Shown piece by piece: positions 8,425-16,715 of a stretch of 64,000 nt of DNA (position 1 is the stretch's first letter; each line of letters starts with the position of its first letter). Source of the DNA: JAJDOD01 sp039024895 (lineage in GTDB: Bacteria; Pseudomonadota; Alphaproteobacteria; Rhodobacterales; Rhodobacteraceae); NCBI GenBank assembly GCA_039024895.1, contig JBCCPJ010000003.1, forward strand, positions 62,001-126,000. Direction: 5' to 3'. Position numbers and translations under genes: made by a program. The notes beneath the pieces were generated by a model. It was not told where the DNA came from. It ran no database searches and saw nothing but the letters and a program-made list of their open reading frames with translations.

Positions 8425-8454
8425 GGTCCTGCCCCTCTGAGCCGCCGCTCGGCT

Positions 8455-9513
8455 TTAGAGGGCGCCGTCCGCCGCCATCTGCATGTAGGTTGTGTCAAAG
8501 CGGAACTTGACGTTGTTTACATCGCCTGTGGTCGATCCGTCCGGATACGCGACGCCTACGAAGTCAGCAGAGGGAGCACCTTCTCCCAGGATGCCTTTGT
8601 CGAACAGGAATTCGGCGACGCTGACCATCGTGGCCGGTAACTCCGCGCTTTGGGTGAAAGCCACCGCGTCAGCCGGTTCGTAGAACATCTCGGTTGACGC
8701 AAGCTGCGCCTTATAGCCTTCAAGATCAGTGCCTGAGGCTTCTGCCATGGCGGTCAAAACGGCCTCATCGCCCGCAGCCATTAACCCCATAACCTCATAC
8801 CATGCTCCAGCCATCGCTTTTCCGAAGTTGGGGTTGGCGGCGAGCGTTTCCGTATTGACCACCATCAAATCGATGATCTCGCCGGGAATGTCGGAACTGT
8901 CGAACAGTTTCTTGGCGTTCGGGTCCTCAAGGATGGTTGAGACAAGGGGATTCCAGGTCACAACTGCTTCGACATCATCGGTCGCGAATGCGGCGATCAT
9001 GTCTGCATCGGACGTATTGATAACCGCGTCCAGCTCGCTCTCCTTGAGGCCAACGCTATCCAACGCGCGAGCCAGCAAGTAATGAGATACCGAAAGTTCA
9101 ACGAGATTTACCGGCTTTCCAGCCAAGTCGGCAAGCGCACCGTCGCCCTTGATAATCACCGCATCATTGCCGTTTGAAAAGTCACCAACGATGAGTGCAG
9201 TTGTGTCAACGCCCCCGCCGGCAGGGATGGAAAGCGTATCCATATTGGTAGCGGAAACGCCATCAAACGCCCCTGCGGTATATTGATTGATGGATTCGAC
9301 ATAATCGTTGATCTGCACGATCTCGACATCGATCCCGTATTTTTCTGCCCATTTGGCCATGATCCCGGATTCTTCCAGATAGCCCCAGGGCATCCAGCCG
9401 ACATAAATCGACCATGCAACGCGAAACTCGGTTTTTTCCTGAGCTATAGCCGAGCCTGTAATCCCAAGTGATAAGGCAGTAGCACCGGCCAGTAGAAGAC
9501 GTCGTGAAAACAT
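8455..9513 (-). CDS. Periplasmic substrate-binding protein of the putative guanidine ABC importer
   Basis: About 352 residues from the ATG at 9513, which gives a clean Sec/Tat-like signal peptide (MFSRRLLLAGATALSLG, cleavage after SAIAQ). AAGGGG lies upstream. An in-frame ATG at 9534 lies behind that site and is less likely. The mature part has the NMT1/SsuA-like binding-protein layout, with VAWSIYVGWMPWGYLEESGI at the start. This is the first gene after the guanidine-I riboswitch, so its level should rise with guanidine. Close relatives are often labelled putative urea or urea-carboxylase-related binding proteins. Confidence 0.88.
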   Translation of the reverse strand: MFSRRLLLAGATALSLGITGSAIAQEKTEFRVAWSIYVGWMPWGYLEESGIMAKWAEKYGIDVEIVQINDYVESINQYTAGAFDGVSATNMDTLSIPAGGGVDTTALIVGDFSNGNDAVIIKGDGALADLAGKPVNLVELSVSHYLLARALDSVGLKESELDAVINTSDADMIAAFATDDVEAVVTWNPLVSTILEDPNAKKLFDSSDIPGEIIDLMVVNTETLAANPNFGKAMAGAWYEVMGLMAAGDEAVLTAMAEASGTDLEGYKAQLASTEMFYEPADAVAFTQSAELPATMVSVAEFLFDKGILGEGAPSADFVGVAYPDGSTTGDVNNVKFRFDTTYMQMAADGAL

Positions 9514-9607
9514 GGGAGCACCCCTTTTCAGCATTGTCCCGCCGGAAAAATTAGGGGGGAGCCGTGGCGGAACCTGAGAGACCGGTCTTCCCCAAAATTG
9601 CAGTACT

Positions 9608-9712
9608 CTCCCGGGATTTTGTCCCGCCGTGTACCAGCGCGGAATTTGCCGCGTTGGTGGCATCTCTCGGACCAGACCCTCAAGGGAGGAGGATGAGGCG
9701 GAACCCTAGATG
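9608..9712 (-). promoter_or_regulatory. Guanidine-I (ykkC class 1) riboswitch
   Basis: Read on the minus strand, the leader carries in order CTAGGGTTCCGCC (about 9712-9697), GGTCTGGTCCGAGAG (about 9680-9665), ACACGGCGGGACA (about 9632-9620) and AATCCCGGGAG (about 9617-9607). These are the conserved blocks of the ykkC guanidine-I aptamer in the right order and spacing. The 3' part (9600-9550) can form hairpins ending in CCCCCCTAATTTTT, a possible expression-platform terminator before the binding-protein gene. Promoter elements should lie between 9720 and 9866. I expect it to switch on the importer and ureohydrolase when guanidine is present. Confidence 0.92.
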
Positions 9713-9866
9713 CCCTGCAGTCTCAATCATGGTGCAGACGACGGCTGAGTCACGAGTTCCACTCGCATAGCGTTTGGAAAAACAGCAAGTGATCAAAATA
9801 TAGGCAAATAATTTGGTATTATGACGCGTTTATCGGCGTGTGGCTGCAGTTTCGTCAGACCAAATG

Positions 9867-10667
9867 CTACGAGTTAAGTCGGCGCCTCTGCGCGCCGAAC
9901 AAGCTGAAAACGGCAAAGCAGACAACGGCAACGCAGACAATTGAAGGGCCCGCCGGGGTATCAAAAACATAAGCTCCTCGAAGTCCCGCTACTGCAGAGA
10001 ATACGCCGATTGCTGCGGCGATAAACGCCATGGCCTCTGGCGTGCGCGATAGGCCACGCGCGGCAGCCGCTGGAATGATAAGCATTGCTGCGATCAGCAA
10101 AACACCGACCACTTTGATTGCGACCGCGACTGTGACCGCGAGAGACAGGGTCAACACCAACTGTTCGCGTCGCGGGTTCAACCCGCTTGCATAAGCAAGC
10201 TCTTCGTTCAGAGTTGCGGTCAGGAGTGCCGACCAGCGCCAGGCAATTAAGGCCACAACAAGCAAAGCGCCACCCCAGATGATGGCGAGGTCGGTTCGCG
10301 AGACTGCTAAGATGTCGCCAAACAAGTAGGCCATCAGATCAATGCGTATGCCCGAGAGGAACGAAACGGCGACCAGTCCAAAGGCCAGCGAAGCATGGGA
10401 CAAGACGCCGAGCAGGGTGTCCATGGCATACCCCCGCCCGGACAGAAGCGAGACCGAAAAAGCCATGATCAACGCAACGGCCACAGTTCCTGTGAAGATT
10501 GAGAGCTGGAAAAACAGGGAAATTGCGACACCCAGGATTGCAGCATGGGCCGTTGCATCACCGAAATAGGCCATGCGACGCCACACGACGAAGCACCCGA
10601 GGGGCGCAGCGGCGAGGGCAACACCCACCCCAGCGAGTGTTGCGCGCGTCATGAAGTCGTCCAGCAT
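9867..10667 (-). CDS. znuB: Zinc ABC transporter permease ZnuB
   Basis: 266 residues, an ABC-3 family permease with seven to eight hydrophobic segments. It opens with GCFVVWRRMAYFGDATAHAAILGVA, the conserved N-terminal block that carries the DATAHAA signature of ZnuB/MntB permeases. Its ATG overlaps the znuC stop (TAATG), forming zur-znuC-znuB on one transcript. It forms the membrane channel for Zn(II) bound by ZnuA. The 150 bases after its stop separate it from the guanidine riboswitch and contain no recognisable gene. Confidence 0.95.
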   Translation of the reverse strand: MLDDFMTRATLAGVGVALAAAPLGCFVVWRRMAYFGDATAHAAILGVAISLFFQLSIFTGTVAVALIMAFSVSLLSGRGYAMDTLLGVLSHASLAFGLVAVSFLSGIRIDLMAYLFGDILAVSRTDLAIIWGGALLVVALIAWRWSALLTATLNEELAYASGLNPRREQLVLTLSLAVTVAVAIKVVGVLLIAAMLIIPAAAARGLSRTPEAMAFIAAAIGVFSAVAGLRGAYVFDTPAGPSIVCVAVVCFAVFSLFGAQRRRLNS

Positions 10668-11386
10668 TACTCCGCCGCCTCGTGTGAGTGGTCGTGTTCG
10701 TGCCGGTAGAGCGCCAGCGCGCCGCCTGTGCCGGACCCGAAGAGGGCGCGGTACTCAGGCGCAGACGCGACGATAGCAGGCGTTCCGGCACAACAAACAT
10801 GACCGTTGAGGCAAACGACCCGGTCGGACGCGCTCATCACGACGTGGAGCTCGTGACTGATCATCAAAACCGCGCAGCCGGTTTCGTTTCTGACCTCTTC
10901 AATTTGTTTATAAAAACCAGCTGAGCCCTGTTGATCCAAACCTTGCGTTGCTTCGTCGAGCAACAGCAGATGCGGCGTTCCCAACAACGCACGGGCCAGC
11001 AAAATGCGCTGAAATTGTCCACCTGAGAGGTCGGACATCTGGCGCTTCAATAAATCCGGGACGCCCGCCTTCTCTAAAGCACTGTCACAGGAATTGACAT
11101 CCGCATCACTTGCCAGGCGCAGGAACCGCTCCACCGTTATGGGCAGCGTCGGATCGATATGAAGCTTTTGCGGTACATATCCGATGCGCAAGCTCTGTTT
11201 TCTTGTGATCTTGCCTGTGCTCGGTTGCACCGCTCCGATCACGGCACGGAACAAGCTTGTTTTGCCGGACCCGTTTGGGCCGACAATTGTTACGATTTCT
11301 CCCGCTTCGATCGATAGGTCAACGTGGGACAAGACCGTGTTTGCCCCATAGCGAACGCTCAAATCTTCAACAGCTAACAGGCTCAT
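10667..11386 (-). CDS. znuC: Zinc ABC transporter ATP-binding protein ZnuC
   Basis: 239 residues from the ATG at 11386, which overlaps the zur stop (ATGA) and starts MSLLAVEDLSVRYG; an upstream in-frame ATG at 11413 is inside zur. It has Walker A GPNGSGKTS, Q-loop IGYVPQKL, signature LSGGQFQRILLARAL, Walker B LLLLDEATQGLD and the H-loop MISHELHVVM. ZnuC-type features include the short C-terminus with a His-rich HEHDHSHE tail, which may bind zinc. It powers ZnuB. Co-transcription with zur gives autoregulated zinc uptake. Confidence 0.95.
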   Translation of the reverse strand: MSLLAVEDLSVRYGANTVLSHVDLSIEAGEIVTIVGPNGSGKTSLFRAVIGAVQPSTGKITRKQSLRIGYVPQKLHIDPTLPITVERFLRLASDADVNSCDSALEKAGVPDLLKRQMSDLSGGQFQRILLARALLGTPHLLLLDEATQGLDQQGSAGFYKQIEEVRNETGCAVLMISHELHVVMSASDRVVCLNGHVCCAGTPAIVASAPEYRALFGSGTGGALALYRHEHDHSHEAAE

Positions 11387-11898
11387 GCAGGTGTATCGGC
11401 GCACGCAGGGCACACGCCCTCCGCCTCAAGGACGGTTCGTTCAATTTCAAATCCAGCGCTGCGTGCTGCTTCACCTAAAGCATGGGTGACCTGCGCCGAT
11501 GGCGCTTCGCTGACCGCATCGCATTTACGGCAGATCATAAACGCGGGCGAGTGTGACGTACCGGGATGCATGCAGGCAACGAAAGCGTTCAATCGCTCGA
11601 TTTTGTGGACAAACCCATGCGCCGCCAGAAAATCCAGCGCGCGGTACGCCACGGGCGGTTGTGATTTGAAACCGGCATCTTGCAACCGGTCGAGTATTGG
11701 ATACGCACCCAATGCGCGATGCTCTTCGAGCAAAATCTCAAGGACTTTACGGCGGACAGGCGTGAAGCGCAGACCTTCAATGCTGCATTGTCTTTCGGCT
11801 GCGGCCAGAACTTCGTGAATGCACAACGCATGATCGTGCTTTTCAAAGCCAACCGGTTTGGATGTCGCTACCGTCGCGCTCTGCTTCTGGCTTGTCAT
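11383..11898 (-). CDS. zur: Zinc uptake regulator Zur (Fur family)
   Basis: 171 residues. A winged-helix region (RFTPVRRKVLEILLEEHRALGAYPILDRL) is followed by the dimerisation/zinc domain with two CxxC pairs, CRKC and CPAC, that hold the structural zinc. The location between znuC and a divergent znuA identifies it as Zur rather than Fur. The only ATG is at 11898, inside a Zur-box-like sequence, with no Shine-Dalgarno sequence in front. The mRNA may therefore be leaderless, or translation may start at an unseen non-ATG codon. The N-terminus is longer than usual by about 20 residues. Confidence 0.93.
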   Translation of the reverse strand: MTSQKQSATVATSKPVGFEKHDHALCIHEVLAAAERQCSIEGLRFTPVRRKVLEILLEEHRALGAYPILDRLQDAGFKSQPPVAYRALDFLAAHGFVHKIERLNAFVACMHPGTSHSPAFMICRKCDAVSEAPSAQVTHALGEAARSAGFEIERTVLEAEGVCPACADTPA

Positions 11899-11912
11899 GT
11901 TATACTGTATCA
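11898..11912. promoter_or_regulatory. Zur box, zur side
   Basis: TGTTATACTGTATCA agrees at 12 of 14 fixed positions with the alphaproteobacterial Zur palindrome TGTTATA-N-TATAACA. It lies at the zur end of the 44-base zur-znuA gap and overlaps the zur start codon. Zn-bound Zur would block both zur-znuCB and znuA transcription here. Confidence 0.7.
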
Positions 11913-11928
11913 GCTACGCCTACTAAAA

Positions 11929-11943
11929 TGTTATAAAATCACA
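11929..11943. promoter_or_regulatory. Zur box, znuA side
   Basis: TGTTATAAAATCACA again agrees at 12 of 14 positions with TGTTATA-N-TATAACA. It is 31 bases (about three helical turns) from the first box and abuts the first ATG of znuA, which is a reason to prefer the later znuA start at 11955. Two boxes in phase would allow two Zur dimers to bind. Confidence 0.7.
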
Positions 11944-11954
11944 TGATGGGAACC

Positions 11955-13064
11955 ATGTCTAGAAAGCTGCTTTTCTCTTCAATCGCCGCCCTTACTGCGG
12001 GCGGTGCGTTCGCGGATGCTCCTTCTGTCGCTGTCGATATTGCGCCTGTTCACTCACTGGTGGCACGGGTCATGGATGGTGTCGCTGAACCTGCCCTCGT
12101 GATTCCTGCGGGCGCGTCACCCCATGAGTACACGCTCCGCCCTTCTGAGGCTGCGGCCCTTGAGAATGCAGATGTCGTCTTTTGGATGGGGGAAGACCTT
12201 ACCCCTTGGCTCGAAGATGCCGTTGAGACGCTTGCTGACGATGCGTCAGTATTGGCTCTTCTAGAAGCGGATGGCACTGTACTATTGGAATTCCGCGAGG
12301 ATGCTCTCTTTGAAGAGCATGATCATAGTGACCATGCGGACCATGATGACCACGGCCATGAAGAGCATGCCGACCACGACGATCACGACCACGAAGAGCA
12401 TGCGGAAGCAAAGCATAGCGATCACGATGACCATGATCACGAAGAGCACGCCGATGCGGGTCATGACGATCATGACCACGAAGAACATGCCGAAGCTGGT
12501 CACGACGATCACGATGACCACGGCCACGAGGATCACGCCGGGCACGACCATGGCGAGCATGATCCGCACGCTTGGTTGTCTCCAGAGAATGCAGCCAACT
12601 GGTTGAATGTCATCGCTGCGGAACTGTCCGCTGTCGATCCGGAAAATGCTGGCGCCTATTTTGCCAATGCGGCAGCGGCAAAAACGGAAATGGAAGTGCT
12701 CAAAGCTGAAGTTGCTGCAACCCTCGAACCGGTCCGCGGGAAGCGTTTTATCGTGTTCCACGACGCCTACCAATACTTCGAGACATCGTTTGACTTCCCG
12801 GCGTCCGGCGCAATCTCCCTCGGCGACGCGGCTGATCCCAGCCCTGCCCGGATTGCCGAAATTCAGTCAAGGGTGCGCGAAGAAGGGATCGACTGCGTCC
12901 TCGCTGAGCCACAATACAATCCGGGCCTCGTCGCTACTGTGATGGACGGCACGGATACAGCCACCGGCGTCCTTGATCCGCTGGGATCGGCGCTTGAACC
13001 GGGGCCAGCGCTTTATCCAACGATTTTGCGGAATCTTGCCGGTACCCTTGCGGACTGCCTGTAA
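11955..13064 (+). CDS. znuA: Zinc ABC transporter substrate-binding protein ZnuA with expanded His/Asp-rich loop
   Basis: About 369 residues from the ATG at 11955 (GGGA just upstream). ATGs at 11943 and 11946 are possible but sit in the Zur box. A signal peptide (MSRKLLFSSIAALTAGGAFA) leads into the TroA fold, with zinc-ligand segments VHSLVA, SPHEYTL, HDAYQYF and a C-terminal VLDPLG. The loop between the first two ligands is hugely expanded. Residues of about 120-210 are imperfect repeats of the pattern DHDDHDHEEHA, giving dozens of His and Asp that can collect zinc. Family members are usually about 310 residues, so the loop accounts for the extra length. It is transcribed divergently from zur. 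Confidence 0.94.
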   Translation: MSRKLLFSSIAALTAGGAFADAPSVAVDIAPVHSLVARVMDGVAEPALVIPAGASPHEYTLRPSEAAALENADVVFWMGEDLTPWLEDAVETLADDASVLALLEADGTVLLEFREDALFEEHDHSDHADHDDHGHEEHADHDDHDHEEHAEAKHSDHDDHDHEEHADAGHDDHDHEEHAEAGHDDHDDHGHEDHAGHDHGEHDPHAWLSPENAANWLNVIAAELSAVDPENAGAYFANAAAAKTEMEVLKAEVAATLEPVRGKRFIVFHDAYQYFETSFDFPASGAISLGDAADPSPARIAEIQSRVREEGIDCVLAEPQYNPGLVATVMDGTDTATGVLDPLGSALEPGPALYPTILRNLAGTLADCL

Positions 13065-13083
13065 CCCGTGAGACCTAGGGCAC

Positions 13084-13725
13084 ATGTTCGCGCGTGTGTC
13101 CTTCCTCGTCGCTGTCGGTGGCCTCATGAGTGCCAGCCCCCTGCTGGCGCACCCCCATGTGTTTGTGGATGCTCAGACCGGCTTCACGTTCAACGCGGAG
13201 GGTGAATTGGAAGCGCTCCGCATCACATGGACCTATGACGCGTTCACTAGTTTGACGCTCTTCGACATTCTCGACCTCGATAAAGACAATGATGGTCAAC
13301 TCGACGAAGCCGACCGCGCTGCCATTGTCGCCGGTGAGACCGAGTGGGCAGAAGGATATAAGGGGGACACCTATCTGGAACAGAACGGTGAAGCTGTTGC
13401 TTTGACCCGGCCGAAGAACGGGATGGCGTCCTACTCTGACGACAGGATCACCGTGAGTTTCGATCTTCCCCTGGCGACGCCGCTTGACACAATGAACGGC
13501 GCAGTGCTCAAACTTTACGACCCAAATTACTACTATGCCTATACGGTGGTGGCGATGTATGGAGATCTCCCGAGCTTTTGTACCGCTGACATAAAGTCGT
13601 TTCGGGCCGATGAGGCAACGTCTGAACTGCAAGCACAACTCGCTCTGTTGTCGCGCGAAGAAACGCCGGCGCAAGAAGATGTCGGTCGCCTTTTCGCCGA
13701 TGAGGTCGCGTTGACATGCGGCTGA
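13084..13725 (+). CDS. DUF1007 family periplasmic protein, partner of the NicO-type metal transporter
   Basis: 213 residues with a signal peptide (cleavage near SPLLAHPHV). The mature protein starts with HPHVFVDAQTGFTF, the hallmark of DUF1007. An acidic stretch LDLDKDNDGQLDEAD looks like an EF-hand-type loop. DUF1007 genes usually precede NicO/RcnA-type transporters, as here, where the next start lies inside this gene's last 10 bases. It lies 19 bases after znuA, so it may be part of the Zur-controlled transcript. The molecular role of DUF1007 is not established; presenting a divalent metal to the transporter is the usual guess. Confidence 0.88.
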   Translation: MFARVSFLVAVGGLMSASPLLAHPHVFVDAQTGFTFNAEGELEALRITWTYDAFTSLTLFDILDLDKDNDGQLDEADRAAIVAGETEWAEGYKGDTYLEQNGEAVALTRPKNGMASYSDDRITVSFDLPLATPLDTMNGAVLKLYDPNYYYAYTVVAMYGDLPSFCTADIKSFRADEATSELQAQLALLSREETPAQEDVGRLFADEVALTCG

Positions 13726-14579
13726 CGGTAGCGCTTCCGCTTGCGTTATTGGCTCTCTTCTCAGGGCTTGTTTGGCTTTACTTGCCGTGGTCAGAGATTG
13801 CCGCTTGGGCTGCGGATACACAGCGCAGTTTTCAAGAGGCGATGGCCCTTGCCCTTCGGTCTGTTCAACGGGGTGACCCCGCCGCCGTTTGGACATTGTG
13901 TCTCGCAACGGCGGCCTACGGATTTGTTCACGCACTTGGACCCGGGCATGGAAAAATCCTGTTGGGCGGTGCTGCCTTAGCGTCGGGGGCGACGTTGCGG
14001 CGCATGACATCGCTCACCCTTCTTGCGAGCCTCGCGCAATCGCTTTCCGCCATCGGATTGATCGGAGGACTAGCCGTGCTTTTTGGCTTCGGTAGCCGAC
14101 AATTGGGTGACATTGCCGATGAGTGGCTCGCGCCCGCAAGCTACACGGCAATCGGCGCAATCGGGCTCTATCTGGTATGGCGCGGCGTTGGTTTGTGGCG
14201 CGGCGCGCCCACGTCTTGCTGCGGGCATGCCCATGGCCCCAGCCTTGAAGACACGGTCTCGCTTTCCAGCCCACGGGAGGCCCTTGCTCTTATCGGCAGT
14301 ATCGCCCTCCGGCCCTGCACAGGGGCTTTGTTCGTTCTGGCGATTGCTTTGCGCTTCGACGTTTTTTGGGTTGGATGTATCGCCGTTCTGGCGATGGGCG
14401 GTGGTACGGCGACGTTCAATCTGCTGGTGGCCTGGTCCGGTGTGGCAGCGCGACGGCTCAGCGCTTTTCAAAGCGACGCCAAACGCGATCTTCATCGCGT
14501 ATCGGGAGGTATGCATGTCATTGGGGGCGCTCTGGTTGCCGCGCTTAGCTTGACTTGGCTGTTGACGTATACCGCTTGA
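13716..14579 (+). CDS. NicO/RcnA-family divalent metal transporter
   Basis: 287 residues with about six membrane segments. The conserved NicO motif HALGPGHGKILLGG lies near residue 73, and a second conserved block ALRPCTGALFVLAIAL near 195. A cytoplasmic CCGHAHG stretch could bind metal. The family moves Ni(II) or Co(II), usually outward. Placement after znuA and DUF1007 suggests zinc or nickel handling, and a nickel supply or relief role would also suit the nickel enzyme encoded nearby. The direction of transport cannot be read from sequence. Confidence 0.88.
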   Translation: MRLTVALPLALLALFSGLVWLYLPWSEIAAWAADTQRSFQEAMALALRSVQRGDPAAVWTLCLATAAYGFVHALGPGHGKILLGGAALASGATLRRMTSLTLLASLAQSLSAIGLIGGLAVLFGFGSRQLGDIADEWLAPASYTAIGAIGLYLVWRGVGLWRGAPTSCCGHAHGPSLEDTVSLSSPREALALIGSIALRPCTGALFVLAIALRFDVFWVGCIAVLAMGGGTATFNLLVAWSGVAARRLSAFQSDAKRDLHRVSGGMHVIGGALVAALSLTWLLTYTA

Positions 14580-14634
14580 GGCAACGGCGATAGGCAACGC
14601 GCAGTTCTGATGCCAAACGGGGCATAGCCTATAG

Positions 14635-14733
14635 CATCCCGCCTTATACTTGCTTCGCCTTTCGCTGCCTGTCGGCTTCGCCTCCAACGCAAAAAGCGAT
14701 GCTCGTGTTTCAGGTTGAAGGCGGGACGCTTTA
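14635..14733 (-). repeat. Dispersed ~100-bp intergenic repeat, copy 1
   Basis: On the minus strand it begins GCGTCCCGCCTT and ends AAGGCGGGAT, imperfect terminal inverted repeats, with an internal GGCGAAGCC-type hairpin. A second copy at 58720-58820 shares a 37-base identical core (here 14659-14695) and most flanking bases, including GCGTCCCGCCTT and GTATAAG. It lies between the transporter gene and the decayed AAA+/TPR gene. It carries no open frame, so it is a REP- or MITE-like element. Confidence 0.8.
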
Positions 14734-16597
14734 TTAGTCAGTTTTTAATCTGGCCGCCTGGCGCTGGGCTGTCGCTTTACGCGCGAAGACTTGCGTGCTG
14801 ACAAATAGTAATAGGGCGGTCACTTGTATGCTGCGCAAGAGTGCCTTCGTTACGGCTTCGTGGCCGAAGAACTTAAGCCGATCAACGGCGATCATATAGG
14901 CGAAACACATGGGTATCCCGTACATCGCCGCCGTTTTCAGATTAAGATCGTCCAACACATACCCGAGGCGATTAAACCAACCCGTCTAGGGTGAGCGGTG
15001 CATGTCGACGGCTGCCAGTAATTCGTGAGATCCGCTATCATCGGGGTCTAATAATAACGCGCTTAACGCCGCCTCCTTGGCTATGCCGAACTCCTTGCGG
15101 ACCCAAAACGCCCATCCTATCGCAACGTTGTTTTGGCTCGCTTTGGGGATCAAGGCGAAGCGCTTCCCGCGCATGGTGCTCTGCACGCTCCGCGTACACC
15201 TTATTCGAGGCCAGGCGAGAGGCAAAGTAATGCGCTTCATCGTCTTCTGGGGCTACAGACAAGAGGATTTGCGATGCATTGGACAGCGCCTTCAAATCCC
15301 TATTTCCTAACGCAATCGCACATCGGAGCTTTTATGCCATGACGTTTTCAGGATCACGGCGCAAAGCTTCGTTGAGAGAGGTTTGCGCGCTTGCTTCATC
15401 GTCAAGAATTGCGTCCGACATTGCCCGAACCAATTGATAAATCGGCAGATTGGGATTGGCGGCCAGTGCCAGATCGGCACCTGAATAGCCGGACGTCGCC
15501 GTTGTAATTACCTTGAAATCGATGTTTGCCTCGGCTGGTCGGCCCGCAATCTCAAGGTTCAGGATGGCTTTTTGCGCCGCCGCATCGGGTGGTGGAACAA
15601 AGAACAGACGGTCGAAACGAACGGGGCGCAGGGAAGCGGGATCCATCGACCATGGAATATTCGTCGCGGCCAAGATCAACACGCCGTCATTGCGTTGTTT
15701 CACACCGCCCATCTCCGCGAGGAAATGACTGACCATCTGACTTACGTGGCTTGCCACATTGCCCGGGCGCTTGGCACCAAGCGCATCGATTTCATCAAAG
15801 AACAAGATGGTAGGCGCCGAGTTCCGCGCTTTCTCGAAAATTGCCGACAGACGCTGCTCCGCCACGCCCCACAGCGGATCAAGGATGTCAGAGGTCGCCC
15901 CTGGCTGAAACCGGGCACCGCACCCACCAGCCGCGGCACGCGCGACCATGGTCTTGCCGCAACCTGGTGGGCCATACATCCAGACACCATCGCCCGACTT
16001 CTTTTTGAAGCGGGAGAGCAGGCTCGACTGTTTGAACGGCGCAATTATGCGTCTTTCGAATTCGCGTTTGACATCATTAAGGCGGCCCACGGCTTTGAAC
16101 GTCATGGCGTCCAACTGGTCTTCATTTGTCCCAGGGGACGTGACGGCGCGTAGATGTACTACTTTGTCTGTAGCGTTGGTTGCACCGGTATCCGCCTCCG
16201 GATCGGCTGGTAACGCGTCGAGCTCAACCGCAGGTTCCGGCGCCTCGTATACAGGGTCTGCCGCAGCGGTCGCGGCCTCCGCCGAGGGCAGAACCGCCTC
16301 TGCAGCACCCCAGATTGCGGCATCCACGGCTAGGCTGGCTTTGGAGAAAACACCTCTTATAAGTTGCCTATCATCCGCGTTTTCAACGCTTTCCACAACA
16401 AGGTCGAAGGCAAGGTGCAATGCGCGATCGTCGAGGTTCAAATCGACCGCGCGGCGTATAACCGCCAGCCTGCCCGTTACATTGTCGGGCGCACGTTCAA
16501 GGCGCGACAGCAGCGTTTCAAATCCAGCGTCAGTCAAACCACAATTCGATTGGTTTCGTTTTATTTTTATCGGAGACCGGTCGAATGATGCGCTCAT
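14734..16597 (-). pseudogene. Decayed AAA+ ATPase-TPR-membrane protein gene
   Basis: The 5' part (16597-15332) encodes a 421-residue AAA+ protein with Walker A GPPGCGKT, Walker B ILFFDEIDALG and arginine-finger region LRPVRFDR, of the Cdc48/SpoVK type. The reading is broken by an in-frame TAA at 15332, after which the same frame continues with TPR sequence (EHHAREALRLDP). A frameshift in the A-run near 15129-15136 moves to a second frame (AALSALLLDPDD). That frame meets a TAG at 14986, then goes on with NRLGYVLDDLNLKTAA and a hydrophobic anchor. The AAA lid after SGYSGADLAL is also missing, joined directly to TPR sequence. Two nonsense codons, a frameshift and a probable deletion indicate a dead or truncated gene. 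The ATPase fragment might still be made. Confidence 0.75.
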
Positions 16598-16715
16598 GGG
16601 GTGAAAGCCTGTCGGAAAAAAGAAAATTGTGCCGTGAGCAGAAACGCATGCATTGCACTTGGGATGCAGGCGCGCGAAACAAGGATGCGAAAGGTCGCCA
16701 AGGAATTGCTACGGT

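Noticed and set aside
12310..12570. His/Asp repeats in znuA as a CRISPR-like or satellite array
   Set aside because: The repeats are in frame, encode the metal-binding loop and have no spacers.
15332..16597. Intact stand-alone AAA+ ATPase
   Set aside because: The lid domain is missing and TPR sequence continues in the same frame beyond the stop, so the frame is a fragment of a longer gene.
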